Of a stretch of 64,000 nucleotides of DNA, positions 1 to 11,626 are shown in pieces. The stretch is taken from positions 8,531,282-8,595,281 of the forward strand of contig NW_006921533.1 of assembly GCF_000340215.1 (NCBI RefSeq), in the 5' to 3' direction. The position numbers and the translations under genes were made by a program. Position 1 is the first letter of the stretch. Each line of letters opens with the position of its first letter. The DNA is from Pseudocercospora fijiensis CIRAD86 (lineage: Eukaryota > Ascomycota > Dothideomycetes > Mycosphaerellales > Mycosphaerellaceae). The notes under the pieces were generated by a model. It worked only from the letters and a program-made list of their open reading frames with translations, ran no database searches and had not been told where the DNA came from.

Positions 1-117
1 TCTCGAAGATAGCTATCTATAAGAGAAGCGTGCAACGCCGAAGGAAGCGTAAAAGCAACGCTAAGACTTAATGCCTAAGGCATCTATAACTAGGAATAGG
101 AGGGTTACCCCGTAATA
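1..117 (-). repeat. Element A 3' LTR (partial)
   Basis: Matches 7080-7196 over 117 bases with differences that are mostly C/T or G/A. Its first ~35 bases are cut off by the window edge. It contains the palindromes AGATAGCTATCT (near 7) and ATGCCTAAGGCAT (71-83). It is the 3' LTR because the element reads on the minus strand. Confidence 0.88.
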
Positions 118-133
118 CTACCCCCCCCTTAAG

Positions 134-3100
134 CGGAGGTATTGCGACGCTTGTAAAAGCAAAGTATTATACAAATCGTCACACTTGTCGTTAAGAAGAG
201 CGCCGGCGGTAGCTACTAGGGCGCTATAGTAGTAAGTAAGTGCGATAATAACGCGGTATCCTACGGCCGATACGAGCGGTATAGTATAGTCCCTTATAGT
301 TAGAAGCTTAGCTAGGGTCTTATATAAGAGCTATGCCGGAGCGCTATACCGGTAAGGTATTTAATACTTCGGCGGACGGGTTAAGTAGAGGGAGTATTGC
401 GTACTAAGCGTCGAGGCGCGGTTGCTAGCGGCAACTTCTTAATCGGCTCGTATAGAATCTAGTCTACTAGCTTCTTCTAGCCTAGTATAGGTCCTGCGGC
501 ACGAGGGTTATCGTAATGCTAATTAGCGATAGCGTCCTCTATAGTGCCCTTTAGGTCCTTCGTATACTTATTGTCCGTTAATGCTCTACCTACCTATTAT
601 ATAGTATAGACAACCTCTTTCTTAGAGCGGGCATTCTTCTATCGACTCGCGACTACCTTATTAACTTCCTACCTCTCGTTGCCCTCTTTATCTACTTTAG
701 GCGGCGGCTCTATATCGGTTTAGTTCGGATATAGCTTTCTATTATCGAGGCGTAGGAGAGAGGTATAGAAGCGGTCGTAGATTCGCATCGTATTCGGTAG
801 AGCTAGTTAATAGACATCTAGTACAATCACTCGAGTAATCTCGAATAGGCCGATATGTTTATAGTCGAGCTTCTTAGCTAGGCGTTTAGTCTAGATATTA
901 CGTACATTAAGCTATACCTTATCTCTAATCTTGTAAGCGCGTACTAGTCCGTAGCGGCGTACTTTGTCGTCTGCGGTAGCTATACGCGCTTAAGTATAGC
1001 GTATTTAGGTAATAAGGTATTCGTATAGCAATTCTATTTGTTTCGTAAATTTATTAGCTTTAAGCTCGGACGTGCGTACGGGACTAGCCGCGGGTAGGTC
1101 TAGCTTTATAAGCTTAGCGTATAATAATCGTGTGCGAGGATTGCGTCTAGTAGTAGCGAAGAAGGCGCTAACTCTAGTAGTACTAGATTAGACACTATTA
1201 GTAGCGAACTCGGCATTTAGTATCTAGTTAACCTAATCGTCTTAGGTATAGTTAATATAGGCCCTTAAGTATTGTTCTAGTTCCTTATTAGTGTTCTTAG
1301 ACTATCTATTAGTAGTTAGATAGAAGGACGTCGATATGCGTTACTCGGTGCCGACATTCTTTATAAGTCTCTTAAAGAATACTAAGGTCTACTAAGTGCC
1401 GCGGTCCGTATAGAAGACATTAACGTAACTAACGTCGCGCTATATATGCTAGTACTACAGGTCTCCGGTATATTCGGCGGACATATTTAAGGCGGGCATA
1501 AACTTCTTACGTTTAGATAGGCGGCAAGTGCCGGTAAGGATATTCTTATAGGTATTGCCGTCGAGCCTGTTTAGGCTAGCTAGCAGCTCTATAATATAGT
1601 CGAGCGTAACTTAGGTCTAAACACTATCTAGAAGTGGCAGCTAGCGGAGGTTTCCTTAGAACTAGTTATGCTATACTTTAATACGGCGGCAGGTCGTATA
1701 GGCGTATACGTATCGGCGAATGTTATTATATATTCCTAGCTAGTAGAACTCTCTCGAAACTAGTTCGTAGGTCTTCTCGCGTCCTAGGTAACTAGTAGAA
1801 GGTTTATTATAGCACACTCGTATAACCTCTTAGCGTAGGTCGCTATCCGGAATATAGATACGGTCGCGGATGCGAATGTAGCCTTCGTTATTAATGCGAC
1901 AATCGACAATAGAGATGCCGGTATTAAGCTTGTTAAGGGTTGTCGGATTAATACGATCCTTGTCGTTAGCGAGAGCCTCGCGAATAGCAATCGCGAGTGC
2001 ATCTTTATTATAGGCGGCCTTAATAAGCTCTTCGGAGTTCGCGTTATCGCTAATGTTAATAACTTCTAGAGCGGCGAGAGCGAGGTTATATTAATCGTAA
2101 GCTATATCTACTATAAGCGTCGGGTCGATCTTAAGATAAGCGACGGTAGGTACTATACCGTTAGAGAGATTATAAGGTTTAAGGATAGCCCGTTGCCGAT
2201 TGCGGACATCGTCGGTAGCGTCTTAATCTTAAGTATAGCGGGTGAGAGCGTCTGCCTTAATATTCTACTTACTAGGGCGGTAATCGATCTTAAAACGGAA
2301 GGCCGAGAGGAATTTACTCTATCGAGCTTAGCGGCGATTAAGCTACTTTATTATTATAAAGTACTATAGGGTACGATAGTCGGTAAGGACTTTAATAGTA
2401 TGTTCTATACCTATTAGCTCTAGTCTCTATTCTTCGAAGGCTTTAACAATAGCTATAAGCTCCTTATTATATATCTCGTAGTTGCATTCCGCTAGGGACA
2501 TCTTCTTAGAGTAGAACGCGACTAGCTTTAGCGTGCTATCTTTATTGTCTAGCTATAAGAGAACACCACTAGTAACTCTGTTAGAAGAGTCCGCTTCGAC
2601 GGTATATAGCTTCTTAGGATTATAGTATGCTAGTACTAGAGCCTTCGTAAAGGCATCTTTAAGAGCGGCGAATAAATCTTAGTATATAGTAGTCTATACA
2701 AACGGAGCTCGCTACTTCGGATCTTTAGCATTCATACCCTTAGTAAGCGCTATTATAGGCAGAGCAATAGTAGAGAAGTTTGCGATAAACCGCCGGTAAA
2801 AGTTAGCCATTCCGAGGAATGCTAGCACATCTTTTACATTGCGAGGTATTACCTATTCGAGGATAGCTTTAACCTTAGCAGGATCTATTTTAATACCTTT
2901 AGAACCGATAATAATCCCGAGGTATTTAACTTCCTTTATAAAGAACTTACTCTTAAAGATGTCGATTAGTAGCTCGTATTCTCGGAAACGCTATAGGACT
3001 ACCTTAACGTACTATACGTAAAGGTCTCTCTCTCTATCGGTAAACACTACGGTATTATCGAGGTAGGCGGAGTAGAATTCGTCGAGATAGTCGAAGAGAG

Positions 3101-6100
3101 CTTTATTAATATATCGCTAGAAGGCTACTAGTACGTTGCACAAGCCGAAGGGCACTACTAGGTACTCGTAGGTGCCGTATCGAGTCGTAAAAGCCGTTTT
3201 CTATTCGTCTCCGGCCTTAATACGAAGCATATTAAAGGCAGCGATAACGTCTAGAACTGTAAACTACTTAGCTCGAGCTATACGTACTATTGTCTCGCGT
3301 AGCTACGGGATCGGATATCTGTCCTTAATTGTAATCTCGTTAATCGTACGATAATCGACGTATACGCAGAGGCCTCCGCCTAGTTTCTTAACGATAAGTA
3401 TAGGCGAAGCCACTCGTAGTAATGCTTCTCGTATCGTTCTATTAGCTTTTAGGTTATCGATATGCTTCTTAATTACTATATTTTCTTGCGCGCTAACGGG
3501 TCGGGGCCTAGAGAAGGGCAGCTTAGCATCTAGTTAGAATTCGATCGCGAGGTCGAGGCCTTCGCGGTATAGTAGCAATCGTTTAGCGCGTTCCTACTAG
3601 AAGCAATCCTAGTACTCTTAAAATTCTAGTAGGAGCAAGCTCTTAGCTATTTCCTCGTCGACCGGTGCCTTTCCCTTTATATATATATCTACGTCTTCTA
3701 GTAACATAGCGTAGGTATATATTGCTACGGTAGCGAGCGTATTATTAGCGCTATAAGACTTATCTATAAAGTCCTATATAAGATATATAGAATTATCCTT
3801 CTCTTTAAAGTATACTTCGCCGACAGTTATAAAGGCAACCTCGATCTATAGAACGGAAGGAGTCGGCTTAGTAGGATCGGAAGCGAAGGAGGGCGTAGTA
3901 AATGCGGAGCTATAGTCTACCGTCTCGTACTTAAACTAGTAGCCGGAACGGAGAGTAATAATTCCTATAGCTTAATCGATATCGCTAGGTCTATATCTAG
4001 TCTACTAGTTAATACCGAGGATAAAGTTATACTTACTAATATCGGTAATCTATACGTTAATGTTTTCCTTTATTCCGTTAAGGTCTAGCTTAGTATAGAG
4101 GACTTGTTCGATCTAGCCGCTACTAGTTTGTTTGTAATTATTAATACCAAGTAGTCGGGGAAGCCGAGTGCGAGTTAATAAAAGCTTTGCCTAGCGCGGA
4201 TGCGAATAGGTAGATATACAACCTAGGTCTATAAGTATTCTAGTAAGTCTATTATCCGTAAGGCCCGTCGCGACAATGTATTTGCCTACCTTCGGAAGGA
4301 GGCTCGCGTCGACGTAAATAGACGAAGAGTCGATAATTGTAGGCAATTCGTTCGGAGCTATAAGCGCTTAAGCTCTCGGTAACGGATTACGCGTAGGTAC
4401 TAGAGGAGGACCTTTTCCGGGTATACGTATCGGTTGAGGTTTACTCTAAGTAGTATGCTTACACTTAGAGCTTACTCTTTTAACTAATCTTCGTACGTAG
4501 GCGGGTTCTCGACTAAAGCCGCGGCTATTATAACTCTGGGCTTGCCCTTAGCGTACTTACGGAAGGGAAACAAAGGGCATTCCTTCTATATTCGTATATA
4601 CTTGCTATCGCGGCAGGCAAAGTAGGTCTCTCTAGACTTAAACAAAGGCTCGGTAATAGGCTTATACTCGTACTTCTTACTATTAACCGTTACGGGCTAG
4701 TCGTAGTCGTTACGTATATCCTCGTTAGTCTAGTAAAGCGTCTTCTTTAGGCGAGCATTCTTATCGTCTTTGTCCTTGTCCTTCGAGGCGTTGTTATTGC
4801 CCTTACTACCGCTGCTAGCGGCTACTAACTTCTTCTAGAGCTTCTAACGGGTCGTATTAATATCGTATATACGTAGCTTATCCCGCATTGCGAGTAGTAG
4901 GGTAAAGAACTTTAATCGAATCGAGTGCTCGAAGTTATTATTTAGCTTATCTCGCAGGTTGTCTATTATCTCCTTATCGTTATTGCCGAAGCTAAGGAAT
5001 AGTTAGTAGTAGATAAAGCGTAGCTAGAAATTCGAGAAGGATTCCTCCTTGCCTTACTAGAGGTTCGTAAACTCGGCACGCTTCGTATACTTTTAGTATT
5101 AGTTACCCTAGCGTTCCTCTATAAATTAGAGAGCCTCTTAGTAGGTAGAGAAGGAATTAATTACCGGCTCGAGGTAATTAAAGGCATTAGAGGTTATATT
5201 GTCTAGTACGGCTCGAATTTTCTTTCTCTCGGATTTCTTACTCTCTCCGAGCGCAAATAGTATCTTACTCTTCTACTCGCGGAATAGTATATCCTTATCC
5301 TTAGCTTTGTTATCGGCAGCATATATCGCTAGCAACTTAGTAGACTTGTCCTTGCGTCTATATTTCCGGTTACGACTGTCGTAGCGGCGGCGGCCTCGGC
5401 GATTATCGTTAGACGATAAGGTGCTAGAGTCGGAGCCTAGATTATCGCCTCTATCGTTATCCGTAACGGCGTAGGCATTCTCTAATTAATCGCGCTTTGT
5501 ACGCTTACGATCGAGACGCTACTAAAGTAGCGTATTACGAGAGCTCTTCGTTACGATCTTCTAAGTGCGGCCGGTACTACTACTAGCAGCTTTGTTCTAG
5601 CGTATAGTAAAGTAGATAGCTTCGTCGTCGTCGTCGGAGTCTTGTTCGAACTAGGCGAGGAGGTCTTCGTTATCTATTTATAGCTGTAACTTCTGCTTCT
5701 ACTTCTACTTTTTACGACGCTTAGCTAGCGTATGTCTAGTATCGGCACGAGCGGCTTTAGTATTAGCGGTTGCTAGTTGTGCTTCTAAACCTTTAATCTT
5801 GTTTTCGAGTTTTCCGATCTCGGCTTCGTTCTCTTTACGGATAGAACGGTATCTAGCGATACGGTCTTAGGCAGTCTTAAGAGCTAGTTCGTAGCGCTTG
5901 TTCTTCTTAGTTAGCTCCTTTACTTAAATAGCGAAGGCATTATTAGCATTCTTAAGATAGCTGTTGCGAGTAACGGCACTGTTTAATTCCTTCTTAGTCT
6001 GCTAGATCTCGTCGAAGGCATCTTATAGAATAACTAGTTAGTTAGCGAATAAGAGAATAGCGTTATCTAACACATCGAGCTACTTGTCTAGGTACTATTA

Positions 6101-6900
6101 CACGCGTATAGACAGGTTATTAGCATCTGTAATATTACGGAAGTGCTTTAGATTATAACGAAGGACTGCTTTACTAGCTTAGGTATAGTTATCGGGTATA
6201 AACTCTAAGAAGTCGAGATATAGGCCTAGCCGAGCTCTAGTGCCTTATTCCGGGTTTAGAATAATACGGCTAGAGCTAGAACCCGTACCCGGAGTAATAC
6301 TACGCGGCTTTAACTTATTGTATAGTAACTTAACGGAACGCGGAGAGTGTAATAGTAATAGAAGCTAAGAGCCGTAAGAGTCGTAGTCCTAGCGGCTCTT
6401 CCTACCTCGCTAGTATAGGAGAGGGTAGTTTTCCTCGTCCTTAGTAGTATTATTAAGGCGAGGTGTACGCTCGCGCCTCGATAGCTTCTTAGTCGGAGAG
6501 TTATCCTCTAAGAAGCGAGCATCGTCGATATCTAGATTAGTGCGGCTAGTATAGCTAGTACCTATAATTTCTTCGAGCTCTTCCTATATATATTAACCTA
6601 GCTTAGGTTTACTAATACGCGCGTCGTTACCGCCTTCTTTATCTTCTTCTTCTTTATCCGACGGGTTATCGTTAAGACCGGTATTAAAGTCGAAGGATTC
6701 GTCGTCGGGCGGATCTAGGTTTAATTGCTCTCGTAGAGTCTTAGACTAGGTAGACTGCTAGTTGTTGCTACTATACTATAGAACTAGCGGTAGAGGTATA
6801 TTAGCCTTACGCTGCTAGGACATACTATCCTTACCTAATAACTTATTATTATTGTTAAGGTATACAAATGTGTCTTCTAGCTATAAAGAGTCTATTCGAT
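134..6900 (-). pseudogene. Element A gag-pol relic
   Basis: No intact frame survives; the protein can be followed only by reading through RIP stops. Approximate domains on the minus strand: gag about 6900-4500; protease near 4270-4190 (a LIDLGC-like D-x-G core); RT about 3600-2800 with the catalytic motif now reading YLDN near 3066-3040; RNase H about 2750-2280; integrase about 2200-750; chromodomain about 700-510, recognisable from a W-x-V...Y-x-I-x-W-x-G pattern followed by DNPRAAGP. The D-to-N change in the RT box is what RIP does to a GATGAC codon pair (TpG to TpA), so the enzyme would be inactive. Boundaries are by eye and may be off by 100-200 bases. Confidence 0.8.
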
Positions 6901-7032
6901 ACCGTGCTTACGCTTATAATACTATACTGTTTGTATAGTAATTAACGATGCGCTCTAAGCGTTAGGTTCTACGTACGAGTAGGACTAAGATACGATATTG
7001 TTCCTAATAGCCGTATCTCGATCTATTTAGGG

Positions 7033-7089
7033 ATCTTCGAGAAATGTTAAGAGCGGCAACTAAGTAGTTTAAAACGAGTTCTCGAAGAT
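7033..7089 (-). promoter_or_regulatory. Element A self-priming site (PBS and its LTR complement)
   Basis: ATCTTCGAGAA at 7033-7043, one base inside the 5' LTR, is the exact reverse complement of TTCTCGAAGAT at 7079-7089 within the LTR. In Tf1-type retrotransposons the first 11 nt of the transcript fold back on the primer-binding site and prime reverse transcription without a tRNA. The length and position here fit that model; transcription start was not determined. Confidence 0.7.
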
Positions 7090-7196
7090 AGCTATCTACG
7101 AGAGAAGCGTATAACGCCGAAGGAAGCGTAAAAGCAACGCTAAGACTTAATGCCTAAGGCATCTATAACTAGGAATAGGAGGGTTACCTTGTAACA
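7045..7196 (-). repeat. Element A 5' LTR
   Basis: 152 bp, TGTTAA...GTAACA. The outer end pairs with 1-117. The start at 7045 is chosen because TG..CA ends are needed and because the self-complementary primer site lies directly inside it. Contains the ATGCCTAAGGCAT palindrome at 7150-7162 that is shared in near-identical form by LTRs of elements B and C. Confidence 0.8.
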
Positions 7197-9150
7197 TTCT
7201 GCCTCGCGAACGCTAAGCCCTTAAACTACGTTACGAATACCCTTAGTCTTCGTAGTACCTTTCTGCTTAGTAGTAGCTTTCCGGATCCGATTTGTATCGG
7301 TAATAGCGGTAATAGGAAGACTATTCCTAAGCGGTATATCCTAGCTACGAGTATAGGCAAGGGTATCTATAACTATAGCCGCCTCGTAGTCGCTAAAATC
7401 TAGCTCTTTATCGGCCTCCTCGACTATACCTAGATCGTAGGGCCTTTAGTATAGTATAACCCGCCTAGTAGTAGTAGGGGTAGCAGTAGGGGCAGGAAGG
7501 CCGTTTCGAGTATCGTTTAAAGCGATCCCTCCGTAAGGATTTCCTAGAGACCTTAAAGGTAGAGGGGGAAGAGTAGAAGGAATTATCGGAGCTAGGGCTT
7601 AAGGAGTCGGAACTCGAGGGCCTAGTTAAGCTATAGCACTAGGGGCTACAGTTCGCCTTAGTTACTAAGAAGGATAGTTGAATTGTTTTCGAAGGGCTTC
7701 TATTCTAAATTTAGGTAGGAAAACAATCTCTTACTAGTAATAGGCCTCGAGGAGAGGAAGTATAATAGCGAGCTTTAGGAGGGTAGGACTATTACGGAAG
7801 CGGAATAGGGTAGCGTATAGTATACCTAGGGGCCCGAAGTACTACGTACGGTCCCGAATATAGTAGAACCCTTAGTCTTATATATACCGATAGGGCCTAT
7901 AGTTTAGACGAAGGTAGCCTTTAGCTCCGTAATAGTAATAGCGACCCTCTATACTAGGGATAGATTAAAAGGCAAAGGCATCGAAGGTTAGCCCTTATAC
8001 AAACTAGTTGTTATATATCTAAGTTATAGGGGTGTTATCGCTCTAGAGGGGATAGAGGCGCTATAGGGCATACGAATCGGTATTAGTATTAACCGGACCT
8101 ATAGTAGGGCCCCTCTAATTGTCTCGGGAGAGGACGTAAAGTTTTAGTTCTTAGAACTACTTAATAAGGTCGTCGATACTAGGGTCCGTAACTAGCTTAA
8201 GGGCTACCCCCTATCGCTAGACATCTAGGGTAGGGCGTATACTTAGCATTCTTTTCTTAACTGTCTCTCGTAGCTCTTTTAAATAGCTACTGTCGTCGCT
8301 AGTAAGGAGCGAGAAGCCCTATCGGCTACGAGCTAGGTCGTACCTAGTACGATAAATCTATTCGAAATCGGTATAGGATTCCTTATCGTAAGGGTAGATG
8401 CTATATTTTTCGTAGATCCGAGGTATAATAGTAGGTATAGAACCTCCTAAGCCTTTTAGAAACAGACGGCTCCTCGTAACATTATTAAGAAGCCTCCTCG
8501 GTATCCCTTTAGCGATACTATAGAAGTCCTAGCAAAAGCGAAGGGCATCACTCTTAGCCGTCTATCTAGTATATAGCTACTTAAGGTATTCGCGGGAGTT
8601 TAGCCGAACCGCGATATCCTAGTTAGCAAACTCGCGCTTAAACTTCTTTAAGAAGGCTTCCTACGTAAGGGGCTTACTACCTAGGAGCCGAGTAACTTAG
8701 GGTCGGATACTAGTTTTACAATTAGCTATAAGGAGCTTTACCGTAGTAGCCGTTTCGGCCCTTAGATAGTATCGCTTAAGGATAGTAGAAAACCTTTTAA
8801 CAAAGTTAGTAGCGTTTTCTCTAGTAAAGAGGGGGTTCTTAACGGTCCCTAGGAGGGGTATCTACGGCTTTAAGTCCGAGAAGGCCTAAAGAAGACCTTA
8901 GAGAAGTTAAGGGGATAGCCCTCCGGTTGCCTAGATAAGCTACTAGGGAACCTCTCGAGTACCGCCCTCCTAGATAGTGCCTCCTTAAGCCGCTTCTCTA
9001 TTTTCTATACTAGTATCCTTATCGCTTCCCGAGGCCGTAGTCCTCTCGGTATCCGAGTTAGTATCGAGGTAGTTGCGAATAAAGTTTAGAGGTAGGTCTC
9101 GGTAGGTACCGGTATTAGAGGGGGCCTACAAAGGCGGCTCCGCCGGGATA
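7197..9150 (-). pseudogene. Element E: gag-like relic truncated by element A
   Basis: Reading the minus strand through TAG/TAA stops gives a continuous protein-like frame from about 9050 to the edge of element A at 7197. The best stretch (about 8800-8060) is rich in charged and helical segments and looks like a retrotransposon Gag capsid, with repeated Leu-Lys and Arg-Tyr patterns. I see no RT or integrase; if this is an LTR element reading on the minus strand, its pol would lie left of element A, outside the window. A plus-strand frame over 7560-8450 is also partly open but is less protein-like and is probably the antisense shadow. Family not recognised. Confidence 0.5.
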
Positions 9151-10284
9151 GGGTTGTTACTGTTTTCTTAGGAGCTTATTTCGTCGATAGAACAAACAAC
9201 TTATAGAAGACGATAAACGATTAGAATAAATAGGAAGGATATAGTATCGATAAAATTAGATAGGTTACTAGGTATACTTAAGGTAAGGAGGGAGCGTAGA
9301 CGGGCTATAGCGTACTTTGTAGTACGTATCGTATCTATGTCCTCGAAGCAAGGGGAGGGTAGGCGGTAGTCCGTATATATATAGAATAAAGGGGGCGGCG
9401 AATGTTACCTAGCTAGCTAGCTAGTATACCTACTATACCCGTTCTAGGCCCCCTTTGTTCCTCTCTTATTAATTCCTATTAACTCGCAATATACCGATTA
9501 CGGTACCGCGGAAGGGTCGTAATAGCCTAGAAGGAGGTTTTAAGTTAGGCTCGCGCCGATTAGCGGAAGGGATAGGGGGCTATCGACTTTTCGGGGTTCT
9601 TCGTATCCGTATCTCTAGTTTCTTATAGTAGGCTCTTAGGTTTCTTTCTATATAGGTCGTTTCTTATAAGGTCCCGCCTACTATAGATAGGTAGGGAGTC
9701 GTAACATTCGTAAATAGTATTTCCTTTTGCTTTAAGTCGGTAACGGTATTCCTTTTGCTTTATATCGGTAACGGTTTGTCGGTAGTAGGACGTCTCGATA
9801 CTACTAAGGTCTTTTTAGCGGTAGTATTACATTAGTAGTGTAATCCTCGCTCTAGGCAAAGGCTATAAACGTTTCTTCTTAACTATATATATACCTGCAC
9901 CTTTAAATAAATGAAGATAGCCCTACCTTCGGCTCTAGAAAATGTAGGCGGGACGAGTAGGTCGTAGGTAGAGGTACATATATAGGGAACTGTATACTAT
10001 AGGCCGGGTACTTAGTAAACTGCGAGGGGTCGGCGTAGTATTATATACTTCGAAGGGAAGGCGTTGTAAACATTAAAGAGAAGGGAATAGCCGTAGGGAG
10101 GGCTATATTGTAGCTAGATTAGGTACATTTCCTATATCTCTCCTACTAAGTGTTGTCGTAGCTATATCTCCTTATATCGTATGTTTTCTAATTATAAAGG
10201 TAGTTGTGTGTATTCGGGGTACAAAAATAGGGGAAGAGGGTACAAGTAGGCATACCTATACTAAGCCGGGTTTCCCTACTACAT
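9151..10284. other. RIP-like region without recognised gene
   Basis: CpA-poor sequence with no coherent frame on either strand that I could follow. It may contain the 5' LTR or leader of element E. A short CTAG-repeat (9412-9426) and the 28-bp direct repeat listed separately are the only structure seen. Confidence 0.5.
9719..9774. repeat. Two-copy 28-bp tandem repeat
   Basis: TATTCCTTTTGCTTTA[AG/TA]TCGGTAACGG occurs twice head to tail (second copy 9747-9774). Two changes separate the copies. It lies in the possible leader or LTR zone of element E. Confidence 0.75.
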
Positions 10285-10640
10285 TAGTAATATAATCTAG
10301 AAAAGAATACTATAAAAACTTAAATTGTTCTTAGATTCTATCTTATATATCTTTTTATTTAGAAGAGTTATAGCTTAGTAATATAAGACAAAATTACTTT
10401 ACTCTCTATATATCTTTAGAAAATAACTAGAATTATTATAGCTATCTACTAAGATTAGCCTAAAATTCTAGAATTAAGATTTTAAGATTTTAGTATGTTT
10501 TAAGCCTTAGTATACTATTTTTAGTAATCTAAAATCAAAACCTAACAGTTTTACCTAGTAAAATTTCCTATTAGAGCTTTTACTTTTATTAGTTTATAAA
10601 TAGTCTTATAACTTAAGAAAGAATATTTTTTAAAGTCTAA
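10285..10640. repeat. AT-rich inverted-repeat arm, left
   Basis: Very AT-rich and diverged, but its start (AGTAATATAATCTAGAAAAG near 10286) is the reverse complement of sequence near 38620-38645, and the similarity continues inward. Before element C inserted, this arm and the 38278-38645 arm would have faced each other as a palindrome-like structure of about 0.7 kb. Confidence 0.6.
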
Positions 10641-10645
10641 ACTTT

Positions 10646-10842
10646 TGTTAGGGCTAAAGAGGCTATACGTAATTAGCATATAACTAGGCTAAGTAAAGCT
10701 AGGGTCTTAGTGCCTTAGGTAGGGCTTAGCGCTTAGCGTTAGGCTAACTAGCCTACTTTCCTCCTTCTTCTCCTAGATCTCTATCGAATACTACCTATAC
10801 CTACTACTACCCTATCTACCTACTAACATAACCCTTCTTATA
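10646..10842 (+). repeat. Element C 5' LTR
   Basis: 197 bp, starting TGTTAGGG and ending CTTCTTATA; matches 38076-38272. Contains TGCCTTAGGT at 10711-10720, a RIP variant of the palindrome also found in the LTRs of A and B. Confidence 0.88.
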
Positions 10843-10853
10843 TAGTATTCGAT
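10783..10853 (+). promoter_or_regulatory. Element C self-priming site (PBS and its LTR complement)
   Basis: TAGTATTCGAT at 10843-10853 begins at the first base after the LTR and is the exact reverse complement of ATCGAATACTA at 10783-10793 inside the LTR. This 11-nt pairing is the arrangement of Tf1-type self-primed elements. The predicted RNA 5' end would be near 10783. Confidence 0.75.
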
Positions 10854-10859
10854 CTATCC

Positions 10860-11445
10860 TTTAAGGGTAGTAGCTAGATAGTCCTTATTTTAAGCTTTTA
10901 GTAGTATAGCTACGAAAACTATCGATTTAACTATATTACGCCCGAAGAACGGGACCTATATACGTACTATTCTATTAAAAACAACCGTACTAATTATTAA
11001 GTAAGGCCTTCTATACGGCCTATTATACTAAGTTAATCGTACTAAGCCGGTACCTACTAATTCCGCTATATCCGTACTCTAAGGGGCTATAATATATTAT
11101 TAGTACTACCCCTTATTATAATAGCCGGCTTATTACGAAGTAACAACAATCGCGGCGCCGCTAGTAGTACTAGTAATAACAATACTAGTAGTATAGTGCC
11201 TACCAAAGTACCTACTAAAGTGCCTCCTACTAAAGAGCCTACTACTAGGCCTACTAAAGAGCCTATAGTTCTAGGTAACGACCTAGAGTTGCCTATTAAC
11301 GATATACTTAACAATATTGTTAACCGACGATATAGCTAACTAGCCTTTAGGCCCTAGCTAGTAGCGAGACTTTAGGAAGCTACCTAAAACAGGCTCGCTA
11401 CTCTACGCTAAGAATAATAGCTAAAGGATAATCTCCTCGAGATTC
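10860..11445 (+). pseudogene. Element C gag, N-terminal part
   Basis: Plus-strand Gag-like reading interrupted by stops and ended by insertion of element B at the GCCGC target. A repetitive stretch at 11197-11270 encodes alternating Pro, Thr, Lys/Glu (PTKVPTK-like, PTKEPTT-like) in a proline/threonine-rich segment. The frame resumes at 17977 after B, and joins correctly across the TSD. Confidence 0.7.
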
Positions 11446-11450
11446 GCCGC

Positions 11451-11626
11451 TATTAAGATATTAATTAGATAGCTATCTAAATTAATAACGAGTTAAAGAA
11501 GGAAGAGAGAGAGGTTCTCTCGCGGAAGAGGCTTTTATCCGCTCGACGGATGCCTTAGGCATCAAGTTACGTAACCTAAAGTTACGTAATCTCGAATTTT
11601 ATATACAAGTCGCTAAGATCGTAATA
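11451..11626 (-). repeat. Element B 3' LTR
   Basis: 176 bp, TATTAAGA...CGTAATA (TG/CA ends altered by RIP to TA/TA). Nearly identical to 17796-17971. Carries GATGCCTTAGGCATC (11549-11563) and AGATAGCTATCT near 11468, palindromes shared with element A. Confidence 0.9.

Larger units (their letters stand above)
1..7196 (-). mobile_element. Element A: RIP-degraded Ty3/gypsy chromovirus, truncated by window start
   Basis: LTR copies at 1-117 and 7045-7196 enclose a minus-strand gag-pol relic. The right LTR begins TGTTAA and ends GTAACA. The base after it starts TTCTG (7197-7201), the expected TSD, whose partner lies left of the window. A C-rich run at 119-130 reads on the minus strand as a polypurine tract (AAGGGGGGGG) directly next to the 3' LTR, which confirms orientation. 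Domain order read from the minus strand is gag, protease, RT, RNase H, integrase, chromodomain, the order of Ty3/gypsy chromoviruses. CpA/TpG are almost absent and stops fill every frame, so the copy is dead. About 7.2 kb full length if the missing 35 bases of the left LTR are counted. Confidence 0.9.

Noticed and set aside
7560..8450. Plus-strand open-looking frame
   Set aside because: The minus strand over the same stretch gives a more protein-like, longer Gag-type reading, so the plus frame is probably an antisense shadow.
11087..11314. Minus-strand Leu/Val-rich frame resembling a membrane protein
   Set aside because: Antisense of the Pro/Thr repeat in element C gag.
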